A DNA stretch of 5,584 nucleotides, from contig JAGTSD010000137.1 of the NCBI GenBank assembly GCA_018262135.1, positions 1-5,584 of the forward strand, given 5' to 3'. The notes under the pieces were generated by a model that saw only the letters and a program-made list of their open reading frames with translations, was not told the DNA's origin and did not search any database. This stretch comes from Pseudomonadota bacterium. GTDB lineage: Bacteria > Pseudomonadota > Gammaproteobacteria > Competibacterales > Competibacteraceae. The first letter of the stretch is position 1, and every line of letters starts with the position of its first letter. Made by a program: the position numbers and the translations under genes. Positions 1 to 5,199 of this stretch are shown piece after piece.

Positions 1-23
1 GCGGTGAAGCCCGGCGTCGCCAT
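1..23 (-). CDS. hemW: Start of a third gene of the rph-rdgB operon, probably hemW (partial)
   Basis: An ATG lies 4 nt after the rdgB stop and reads MATPGFTA before the window ends, so only seven full codons are visible. In many gammaproteobacteria, including E. coli, rdgB is followed directly by hemW, which encodes a radical-SAM-like heme chaperone once annotated as oxygen-independent coproporphyrinogen III oxidase. The 4-nt gap repeats the rph-rdgB gap and suggests a coupled operon. No diagnostic residue such as the CxxxCxxC motif is inside the window, so the identity rests on gene order alone. The existence of a coding start here is more secure than the name. Confidence 0.42.
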
Positions 24-27
24 GGGT

Positions 28-642
28 TCAACCTGCCGCGAGCGGAATCGGGTCCAGCGCCAGCGCTTGCGCCAACCGGGCCAGCGCCCGACCGCGATGG
101 CTGAGGCGATTCTTGACGGCGGGTTCCAGTTCGGCGGCGGTGCACTGCTCGCTGGGCACGAAGAAGACCGGGTCGTAACCAAATCCGTTCGCGCCGCGCA
201 GTTCGGTCAGAATGACGCCTTCCCAGCTTGCCTGAGAGATCAGCGGCGTTGGATCGGTGGGATGGTGCAGCAGGGCCAACGCGCAGACGAACCGGGCCGT
301 GCGCCGCTCCGCCGGGACGCCGGACAATTCAGCCAGCAGCTTGGCGATATTGGCGCGGTCGTCGGCGCCCGGACCGGCGTAACGGGCCGAATGGATGCCC
401 GGCGCGCCGCCCAGTGCATCCACCACCAGCCCGGAATCGTCGGCCAGCGCCGGCAGGCCGCTGTGCAGAGCCGCGTTACGGGCCTTGAGTAGAGCGTTTT
501 CGACGAAGGTCAGCCCGGTTTCCTCCGCTTCCGGCACGTTGAAGGCCGATTGCGGCGCGATCTCCAAATTGAATCCCGCCAACACGGCGTTGAATTCCCG
601 AACCTTGCCGGGATTGTTGGTGGCCAGAACGATTCTACGCAT
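28..642 (-). CDS. rdgB: RdgB/HAM1 family XTP/dITP diphosphatase
   Basis: This cytosolic house-cleaning pyrophosphatase hydrolyses dITP, XTP and ITP to monophosphates plus pyrophosphate, which keeps deaminated purines out of nucleic acids. The 204-residue product is complete and close to the usual length of about 197. Visible signatures are the N-terminal TNNPGK loop (8-13), EETGLTFVENALLKA (40-54), ADDSGLVVDALGGAPGIHSARYAG (67-90) with the presumed catalytic base Asp69, GFGYDPVF (153-160), and the purine-recognising SHR (181-183). Family knowledge predicts a Mg2+-dependent homodimer. It starts 4 nt after the rph stop, and the preceding GGGCTGAAGCC gives only a weak ribosome site, so translational coupling to rph is likely. 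The short C-terminal tail LDPIPLAAG is not diagnostic. No key residue appears to be missing. Confidence 0.97.
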   Translation of the reverse strand: MRRIVLATNNPGKVREFNAVLAGFNLEIAPQSAFNVPEAEETGLTFVENALLKARNAALHSGLPALADDSGLVVDALGGAPGIHSARYAGPGADDRANIAKLLAELSGVPAERRTARFVCALALLHHPTDPTPLISQASWEGVILTELRGANGFGYDPVFFVPSEQCTAAELEPAVKNRLSHRGRALARLAQALALDPIPLAAG

Positions 643-646
643 GGCT

Positions 647-1369
647 TCAGCCCGGCAAGCCGAGCGTTTCCCGCTGTTTATGCAACAGATGCTCGATGCC
701 GCCGCGCGCCAGCTCCAGCATCGCCTGCAACTCTTCCAGGCGAAAGGCGTGGCCCTCGGCGGTGCCTTGGAGTTCGACGAACGCGCCGGCGTCGTTCATC
801 ACCACGTTCATGTCCGTTTCTGCCTCCGAATCCTCGGCGTAATCCAGATCCAGCACCGGCTCGCCCCGGTAGATACCGACCGAGATCGAAGCCACCTGGC
901 CGTGCAACGGATTTTTCTTGATCTGTTTGCGGCCGATCAAATGCCGCACCGCATCGGCCAGCGCCACGAAGCCGCCGGTGATAGCGGCGGTGCGGGTACC
1001 GCCATCGGCCTGAATCACGTCGCAATCCACGGTGATGGTACGTTCGCCCAGCGCCTCCAGATCCATGACCGAACGCAGCGCCCGCCCGATTAATCGCTGG
1101 ATTTCCATTGTCCGGCCTTCCTGACGACCCCGGCTGGCCTCGCGGCTGGAGCGGGTATGGGTCGCGCGCGGCAGCATCCCGTATTCCGCCGTGACCCACC
1201 CCCGGCCCTTGCCCTTCAGAAACGGCGGCACCCGCTCCTCGACGCTGGCGGTGCAAATCACCCGGGTATCGCCGAACTCCACCAGCACCGAACCTTCGGC
1301 GTGCTTGGTGAATTGGCGGGTGATTCGGATCGTGCGCGGTTCATCGGCGGTGCGGTTGCTGGGACGCAT
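647..1369 (-). CDS. rph: Ribonuclease PH (tRNA nucleotidyltransferase)
   Basis: RNase PH is a phosphorolytic 3'-5' exoribonuclease that trims tRNA precursors and some other RNAs, releasing nucleoside diphosphates. It works as a ring-shaped hexamer in the cytosol. The 240-residue protein has the usual length. It opens [12 protein letters not shown] and carries [14 protein letters not shown] (32-45), [19 protein letters not shown] (81-99) with the phosphate-binding Arg86, [10 protein letters not shown] (124-133) with the phosphate-contacting GTR, and the acidic metal-site segment [16 protein letters not shown] (173-188). The frame is open up to an ATG at 1441. The ATG at 1369 is preferred because it gives the canonical N-terminus, has AGGA 8 nt upstream (1378-1381), and lies downstream of an extended -10 promoter that the longer version would swallow. 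It heads a leftward operon with rdgB and is divergent from yicC. Confidence 0.97.
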   Translation of the reverse strand: MRPSNRTADEPRTIRITRQFTKHAEGSVLVEFGDTRVICTASVEERVPPFLKGKGRGWVTAEYGMLPRATHTRSSREASRGRQEGRTMEIQRLIGRALRSVMDLEALGERTITVDCDVIQADGGTRTAAITGGFVALADAVRHLIGRKQIKKNPLHGQVASISVGIYRGEPVLDLDYAEDSEAETDMNVVMNDAGAFVELQGTAEGHAFRLEELQAMLELARGGIEHLLHKQRETLGLPG

Positions 1370-1415
1370 GAGCGGGTTCCTGTGGTCTGGACATCGGAAA
1401 TCATCGGGGAGCGGC

Positions 1416-1424
1416 ACTATACCA
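1416..1424 (-). promoter_or_regulatory. Extended -10 promoter for rph-rdgB
   Basis: On the minus strand this reads TGG-TATAGT: a TGn extension followed by a hexamer matching TATAAT at five of six positions. Transcription would start near 1409, leaving a leader of about 40 nt before the rph ATG at 1369. No convincing -35 box is present at 16-18 nt spacing, which is tolerated by extended -10 promoters. The element sits in the 167-bp divergent gap between rph and yicC. On the yicC side only a weak -10-like TAAGAT at 1501-1506, without a recognisable -35, is visible. Confidence 0.45.
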
Positions 1425-1536
1425 GAACGGGCTGATGCCACGGGACCGCACCCGCCAGAGAAAAATCGGCCGAAACATGCACGCGGGACGCCAATTCGCC
1501 TAAGATAAAAAAACCACCGAGAAAGAGGAATGATCC

Positions 1537-2403
1537 ATGTTACGCAGCATGACCGCCTTCGCGCGCCAGGAACAACCCAGTGCCTGGGGTACCATTACCT
1601 GGGAATTGCGGTCGGTGAACCACCGCTATCTGGAAACCACTCTCCGCCTGCCCGAGGCGCTGCGGGGCCTGGAATCGCTAGCGCGCGAACGTATCGCGGC
1701 GGCGCTCAGCCGTGGCAAGGCCGAAGGGACGCTCAAGCTGCAAGCCGCCGGCGTGGCCGCGACCGCCATCACCCTGAATTTCCCCCTGGTCGAGCGTCTG
1801 CTGGATGTAGCGGCTGAATTGGAACACCAGATGGGACCGGGCACAGGGCTGCGACTGATTGACGTGCTGCGCTGGCCGGGCGTGGTCAACGAAACCGAAC
1901 CGGACCTGGACGAAATCAAGACGGTTATTCTCGGTGCGCTGGACGCGGCGTTGGCGGAACTGATCGCCACCCGGGAACGGGAAGGCCAGCGCACCGCCGA
2001 GTTGCTAGCGCAACGCTGCGAAGCCATGCGGGTTCAGGTCGCGCGGGCCCGCGCCCGGCGGCCCGAGGTACTGGCCCGCTGGCGCGAAAAACTGCTGAGC
2101 CGACTGGCAGATATTCCGGCGGAAGCCGATCCGGGCCGGCTGGAGCAGGAAATGGTGTTGATCGCCCAGCGTCTGGACGTGGACGAGGAACTCGACCGGC
2201 TGGAAGCCCATCTCGATGAAATCAACGCGGTGTTCGAACGTCCCGAACCGGTCGGCCGGCGGCTGGATTTTCTGATGCAGGAACTTAACCGCGAGGCCAA
2301 CACCCTGTCTGCCAAATCCGTTGATCCCGAGACCACCCGCGCTGCCGTCGAACTCAAGGTGTTGATCGAGCAGATGCGCGAGCAGATTCAGAACATCGAG
2401 TAG
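1537..2403 (+). CDS. yicC: YicC/YloC family endoribonuclease
   Basis: The 288-residue product aligns almost end to end with E. coli YicC (287 residues) as I remember it. Members of this family (B. subtilis YloC, E. coli YicC) have been reported as endoribonucleases, and E. coli YicC has been linked to decay of the small RNA RyhB. Visible hallmarks are the N-terminal SMTAF (4-8), RSVNHRYLE (25-33) and LRWPGV (111-116) in the YicC N-terminal domain. A central coiled-coil-prone Arg/Glu-rich helix spans about 135-190. The C-terminal DUF1732 domain holds RLEQE (201-205), [10 protein letters not shown] (216-225), [18 protein letters not shown] (240-257) and the near-invariant end [12 protein letters not shown]. 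The ATG has AGAGGA 7 nt upstream in an A-rich leader. The gene diverges from rph, as in E. coli. gmk, its frequent downstream partner, is absent here. Confidence 0.96.
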   Translation: MLRSMTAFARQEQPSAWGTITWELRSVNHRYLETTLRLPEALRGLESLARERIAAALSRGKAEGTLKLQAAGVAATAITLNFPLVERLLDVAAELEHQMGPGTGLRLIDVLRWPGVVNETEPDLDEIKTVILGALDAALAELIATREREGQRTAELLAQRCEAMRVQVARARARRPEVLARWREKLLSRLADIPAEADPGRLEQEMVLIAQRLDVDEELDRLEAHLDEINAVFERPEPVGRRLDFLMQELNREANTLSAKSVDPETTRAAVELKVLIEQMREQIQNIE

Positions 2404-2471
2404 CATTTCACCCCGTTTCACCCTCTAATCCATTCCCTGTACGTGCCCATCATCGGCCGGGAGCAGCAGGA

Positions 2472-3740
2472 ATGAGCGGCATGGCCGGCAGCCTGCGCCT
2501 GTTGCGCGACCACCGTGGCTTCCTCGGCCTGCTGCTGTGCCTGTATTTCGCCCAGGGGCTGCCCTCGGGCTTGATCGCGCACGCGCTGCCGGCACTGCTG
2601 CGTGACGCTGGCGTATCGCTGTCGGTGATCGGTCTCACCGGTCTGATCGCTGCCCCCTGGATGCTGAAGTTCCTGTGGGCGCCGTTCGTGGACCGCTACG
2701 GCAGCCGGCGGCGCTGGCTTATCGCCACCAACTCGCTGCTATTGCTCGCCATGCTGGTGCTGGCGCTGTGGCCGCTGGAGAGCTGGCTCAACCAACTGGT
2801 GCTGCTGTTCGCGCTGCTCGCCGGGGTGAACCTGGCGGCGGCGACCCAGGACATCGCGACCGACGGCCTGGCCGTGCGCGGCCTACGGAGCGATCTGCGC
2901 GGCATCGGCAACAGCTTGCAGGTGGTGGGCTACAAGCTGGGCCTGATCCTCGGTGGCGGCGTGCTGCTGGGGCTGGTGGCGTGGCTGGGCTGGCAGGCGG
3001 CGTATGGTCTGCTGGCGCTGCTGTTCGCGCTGGCGCTGGTGCCGGTGCTGTGGATGCGCGAGCCAACGCCGGGTCCGGCAGCGGAGCCACCCGCGGAGAC
3101 GCGCGCCTCGTCCTGGCATGGTGTGCGCGGCTACCTGCGCCTGTTCCACGATTTCGCCGCGCGCCCTGGCTTGGGCTGGTGGCTGCTGGTGGTCGCCTGT
3201 TTCAAGGTCGGCGATTCGCTGGCCTCGGCGATGATCAAGCCTCTGCTGGTCGATAGCGGCGTATCGCTCGCCGACATTGGCCTGATGGCCGGCGTGGTCG
3301 GGTCCGTATCCGGCGTGCTGGGCGCACTGCTTGGCGGCGTGCTGCTGCTGCGCGTCGGTCACCGCAACGCCCTGCTCCTGTTCGGGCTGCTGCAGGCGGC
3401 GGGGCTGGCCGGCTGGGCGCTGGTGGCCGGCGGCTGGCTCGATCTGGCGTTCCTGTATGCGCTGAGCAGCTTCGAGCAGTTCGCCGACGGCCTTTCGACG
3501 GTGGCGCTGTTCACGCTGATGATGGATGCCTGCCGGCGCGATTTAGCCGGCACCGACTACACCCTGCAGGCCTCGCTGTTCGTCACCGTGTCCGGTGCGG
3601 CGCGGCTGAGCGGCGGTTTCCTGACCGAGATAGCCGGCTACGGCCCGGTATTCCTGCTGGCCGGCGGACTCACCGTGCTGGCGCTGTTGCCAGTGCTGGC
3701 CTATTTTCGCCGCCGGGAGAAGCCCTGCCACAATCAATAA
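2472..3740 (+). CDS. MFS permease of the AmpG/RhtX/FptX-like group
   Basis: This is a 422-residue inner-membrane major facilitator with about 12 hydrophobic helices in two halves, separated by a polar Pro/Glu/Ala linker (about 196-215). Segments resembling AmpG-type and siderophore-importer (RhtX/FptX) permeases are YFAQGLPSGL (25-34), the motif-A-like loop DRYGSRRRW (74-82), TQDIATDGLAVR (125-136), KVGDSLASAMIKPLL (245-259), FEQFADGL (334-341) and GTDYTLQAS (360-368). TQDIATDGLAV recalls RhtX/FptX more than true AmpG, but no siderophore or peptidoglycan-recycling gene is nearby, so the substrate is unassigned. The start is ambiguous: ATG 2472 has GGAG 8 nt upstream, while ATG 2481 has AGGA 9 nt upstream. 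It lies 68 bp after yicC with no obvious terminator between, so cotranscription is possible. Confidence 0.9.
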   Translation: MSGMAGSLRLLRDHRGFLGLLLCLYFAQGLPSGLIAHALPALLRDAGVSLSVIGLTGLIAAPWMLKFLWAPFVDRYGSRRRWLIATNSLLLLAMLVLALWPLESWLNQLVLLFALLAGVNLAAATQDIATDGLAVRGLRSDLRGIGNSLQVVGYKLGLILGGGVLLGLVAWLGWQAAYGLLALLFALALVPVLWMREPTPGPAAEPPAETRASSWHGVRGYLRLFHDFAARPGLGWWLLVVACFKVGDSLASAMIKPLLVDSGVSLADIGLMAGVVGSVSGVLGALLGGVLLLRVGHRNALLLFGLLQAAGLAGWALVAGGWLDLAFLYALSSFEQFADGLSTVALFTLMMDACRRDLAGTDYTLQASLFVTVSGAARLSGGFLTEIAGYGPVFLLAGGLTVLALLPVLAYFRRREKPCHNQ

Positions 3741-3766
3741 ATCAGTTTTCTACAGGCTTTCAGTCG

Positions 3767-3991
3767 TCAATCCGACCAATACAGGGTTGTAGTTCCGTTG
3801 TAGTTATCCTGTTGCTCGGGCCGTGCCAATCCGCGCCGTTCGGCTTCATCCGCCATCCATTGGGCCCTGATGGTGATGGTGGTGATGGATAGCCCATTCC
3901 GTCCTTTGCGGTTGGTGTACCGCCCTACTTTCGAGTTTTGGACAGTCTTGGCGAGCGATTGTATCGCTCTGGCCTGCTGGTCGGGTGTCAT
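3767..3991 (-). CDS. Small hypothetical protein (74 residues), orphan
   Basis: I do not recognise a family. The product is soluble and polar, with no signal peptide or membrane segment. An N-terminal amphipathic stretch (TPDQQARAIQSLAKTVQ) is followed by a basic patch (KVGRYTNRKGR, 21-31), a Thr/Ile-rich strand (SITTITI), a helix-like AQWMADEAERRGLA and an Asn/Thr-rich tail ending TTTLYWSD. The ATG at 3991 has a mediocre GAGAGAG purine run upstream. A good promoter (TTGACT-18-TTTAAT) about 40 nt further upstream favours real expression. It converges on the MFS gene with a 26-bp gap. Its stretch is AT-richer than the neighbours, which would suit a recent or horizontally acquired gene. If it is not real, 3741-4103 holds no gene apart from the mini-ORF. 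Confidence 0.5.
   Translation of the reverse strand: MTPDQQARAIQSLAKTVQNSKVGRYTNRKGRNGLSITTITIRAQWMADEAERRGLARPEQQDNYNGTTTLYWSD
3953..3969. repeat. Perfect 7-bp inverted repeat, 3-nt loop
   Basis: GAGCGAT-TGT-ATCGCTC forms a perfect stem of seven base pairs with a three-base loop. It lies inside the 74-residue ORF, over about codons 8-13. No U-tract follows on either strand, so it is not an intrinsic terminator. It could be an mRNA hairpin near the translation start, or a coincidence. Confidence 0.5.
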
Positions 3992-4037
3992 AACTGCTCT
4001 CTCACCGGGAAGCCCTTCAAGGCTGGGTAGTAGTACA

Positions 4038-4067
4038 ATTAAACGTGTATAACACCAGGATAGTCAA
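4038..4067 (-). promoter_or_regulatory. Sigma70-type promoter for the 74-residue ORF
   Basis: On the minus strand, TTGACT (4062-4067, five of six matches to the -35 consensus) is separated by 18 nt from TTTAAT (4038-4043, five of six to the -10). Transcription would start near 4030, about 40 nt before the ATG at 3991. On the plus strand, TACAAT (4034-4039, five of six) overlaps this -10 and could drive the rightward mini-ORF and gene. Its -35 is poor. The two would then form overlapping divergent promoters. Confidence 0.5.
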
Positions 4068-4068
4068 A

Positions 4069-4104
4069 ATGAATTTCAATGATTGTATTGGCTTGCAAGC
4101 CTAA
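4069..4104 (+). CDS. Candidate 11-codon leader peptide coupled to the FFLDELY gene
   Basis: A short frame reading MNFNDCIGLQA begins at ATG 4069 with AGGA (4057-4060) exactly 8 nt upstream, the best ribosome site in this intergenic region. It ends with TAA at 4102-4104, and the final A is the first base of the ATG that opens the next gene (TAATG). That downstream ATG has no Shine-Dalgarno of its own, so reinitiation by ribosomes finishing the leader would explain its translation. The peptide has no run of a single amino acid, so it does not look like a classical amino-acid attenuator. It could instead be the decayed original N-terminus of the next gene, displaced by a frameshift. Confidence 0.4.
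   Translation: MNFNDCIGLQA
4090..4101. repeat. 12-bp perfect palindrome
   Basis: GGCTTGCAAGCC is its own reverse complement over all 12 bases with no spacer. It sits 2 bp before the ATG of the FFLDELY gene and inside the last four sense codons of the mini-ORF. With no loop it is more like a dimeric protein-binding site than an RNA hairpin. The binding role is inference. Confidence 0.55.
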
Positions 4105-4871
4105 TGCAGGTTCAGATCCACCACGAACAGGCCATGGGCGACCACGACAAGACTTTCAACGCGGCGCGACTGCTGGAGCAGTTACAGCGCAGTCAGGCGT
4201 TTCACGCCAATGGCGCCGTCGGGATCGAGAGGGAACTGAGCCTGCTGCGCCGCTGGCAATCGGCGCGGCTGGCCCGGTCTCATGCCGACCTGCTGCGCAG
4301 TCCGCTGTATCGGCCAGCGGCGGAGTTCTTTCTGGACGAGTTGTACGGCGACCGGGATCTCAGTCAACTGGAGCACGACTTGGCCCGCGTCGTGCCAATA
4401 ATGGCCCGCGTTCTGCCGCCAGCCGTGTTACACACCGCCGGACTGGCGCTGGAACTCAACGTCCTGTCGCACGAACTCGATGCCCGGATGACCCGAATTT
4501 GGATCGAAGAGTCTGGCCCGCCCGCCGAGCTGGATGAGACCGCTTATGTCGCCTTCTATCGGCGCTGCGCCAGTTACGACCAGCGCTACCATCAGATTGA
4601 CCTGACCGAGCGGCTGGGCCGGGATTTGCAGGCCATCGTGCCCAAACACATCATCCACACCGCGCTGAAGCTGGCCCGAACCCCAGCGCGGCTGGCCGGG
4701 CTGGGGGAACTGTACCGGTTTCTGGAAGCCGGTTTTCACGCCTTCCACCACATGGGCGCGGACGCGGGGACCTTCGTGACCATCATCATCAGCCGCGAAC
4801 GCGCCATTCTGGAGCGAATTCGCACTGGCCATCCGAGGCCGCTGGAACTGGAGGGGGCGACGGACGGCTAG
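4104..4871 (+). CDS. FFLDELY-motif (FFLEELY family) protein of unknown function
   Basis: The 255-residue cytosolic protein appears almost wholly helical, without signal peptide or membrane segment. Its hallmark is FFLDELYGDRDLSQ (75-88), matching the uncharacterised proteobacterial family that I recall being named for an FFLEELY motif. Other likely conserved stretches are LLRRWQSARLARSHADLL near the N-terminus, ELNVLSHELD (117-126), FLEAGFHAFHHMG (206-218) and ISRERAILERI (229-239). No catalytic motif is evident. Scattered His/Glu/Asp in helices could bind metal, but that is speculation. The start is uncertain: TTG 4083, ATG 4104 (chosen because its ATG overlaps the mini-ORF stop) or ATG 4134 (MGDHDKTF, nearer to where I expect the family to begin, but without a proper Shine-Dalgarno). 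It converges on the PHA-system gene with overlapping stop codons. The neighbourhood suggests a role connected to PHA or lipid storage. Confidence 0.8.
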   Translation: MQVQIHHEQAMGDHDKTFNAARLLEQLQRSQAFHANGAVGIERELSLLRRWQSARLARSHADLLRSPLYRPAAEFFLDELYGDRDLSQLEHDLARVVPIMARVLPPAVLHTAGLALELNVLSHELDARMTRIWIEESGPPAELDETAYVAFYRRCASYDQRYHQIDLTERLGRDLQAIVPKHIIHTALKLARTPARLAGLGELYRFLEAGFHAFHHMGADAGTFVTIIISRERAILERIRTGHPRPLELEGATDG

Positions 4872-5158
4872 GCCGGATGCGGTTCCTCGAACACGTCATC
4901 CAGGTAACGATGAATTTCCTGCTCCAGCCGGTGTTTCAGCGGCAAGAGCAGAAAGCCCACCCGTGCGTTGATCCGAACCTGGTACGGTTCCAGGATGATA
5001 TGGCCGCTGACCCCGGAACGCTCGAAATGCAACGAATCCCCCTGCCAGTGATAGTGGATGTGGTAATGGTCGGCCAGTCGGGCGGCGAGGGTTTCCGCCG
5101 CCTGGCGGGACTGGTCCAGAGTGAGGTGATGCGAGCGGTTAATCACGATATGGGACAT
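4868..5158 (-). CDS. Polyhydroxyalkanoic acid system family protein (PHA granule-associated type)
   Basis: The 96-residue protein matches the small PHA_gran_rgn family (as I recall, TIGR02610/PF09650), whose members accompany PHA synthase and granule genes. Their biochemical role is not well defined. Visible features are MSHIVINRSHHLTLDQSRQA (1-20), a helix through about 30, the strand pair YHWQGDSLHFERSGVSG (36-52), and RVGFLLLPLKHRLEQEI (66-82), a family-typical amphipathic C-terminal helix. An unusual alternating-His strand HYHIHYHW spans 31-38. The start ATG has GAGGG 9 nt upstream, and that Shine-Dalgarno is formed by the edge of an 8-bp tandem repeat. The gene follows the lipase on the same strand by 41 bp, so cotranscription is likely. 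Its stop overlaps that of the convergent FFLDELY gene. Confidence 0.88.
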   Translation of the reverse strand: MSHIVINRSHHLTLDQSRQAAETLAARLADHYHIHYHWQGDSLHFERSGVSGHIILEPYQVRINARVGFLLLPLKHRLEQEIHRYLDDVFEEPHPA

Positions 5159-5169
5159 GGAATGGATCC

Positions 5170-5192
5170 CTCAGTGCCTCAGTGCCTCAGTG
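5170..5192. repeat. Tandem 8-bp repeat (2.9 copies) carrying Shine-Dalgarno cores
   Basis: CTCAGTGC occurs twice perfectly (5170-5177, 5178-5185) and then as seven of eight bases (5186-5192). Read leftward, the direction of the flanking genes, each unit gives CACTGAG(G). The copy nearest the PHA-system gene forms GAGGG (5168-5172), 9 nt before its ATG. The two outer copies place similar GAGG cores 8 and 16 nt further away. It fills most of the 41-bp gap between the lipase stop and that start codon. Confidence 0.85.
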
Positions 5193-5199
5193 TCTTGCT

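Noticed and set aside
4..1093. Long plus-strand reading frames opposite rdgB and rph (4-492, 395-1093)
   Set aside because: They are antisense to well-identified genes, have Arg/Ala/Pro-rich composition typical of GC-rich shadow frames, and match no family I know.
1370..1441. Extra 24 N-terminal codons for RNase PH from an ATG at 1441
   Set aside because: The added residues are not part of the family, the region contains an extended -10 promoter, and the ATG at 1369 has AGGA at the correct distance.
2883..3362. Minus-strand 159-codon frame opposite the MFS gene
   Set aside because: It is Gln/His/Ala-rich because it mirrors Leu-rich membrane codons. The sense strand has a coherent 12-helix permease.
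3741..3766. Possible terminator between the MFS gene and the convergent orphan ORF
   Set aside because: The 26-bp gap has a short T-run but no inverted repeat before it on either strand.
3868..3889. TGATGG/TGGTGA-type short repeat
   Set aside because: It is an imperfect trinucleotide-like run explained by the SITTITI codons of the minus-strand ORF; no clean repeat unit persists.
3870..4052. Plus-strand 60-codon frame opposite the orphan ORF
   Set aside because: It has no ribosome site, begins in a TGGTGA-like low-complexity run, and looks less protein-like than the minus-strand 74-residue frame, which has a promoter.
4865..4875. Small hairpin CGGC-TAG-GCCG at the convergent stops
   Set aside because: Four base pairs with no U-tract on either side is too weak to call a terminator.
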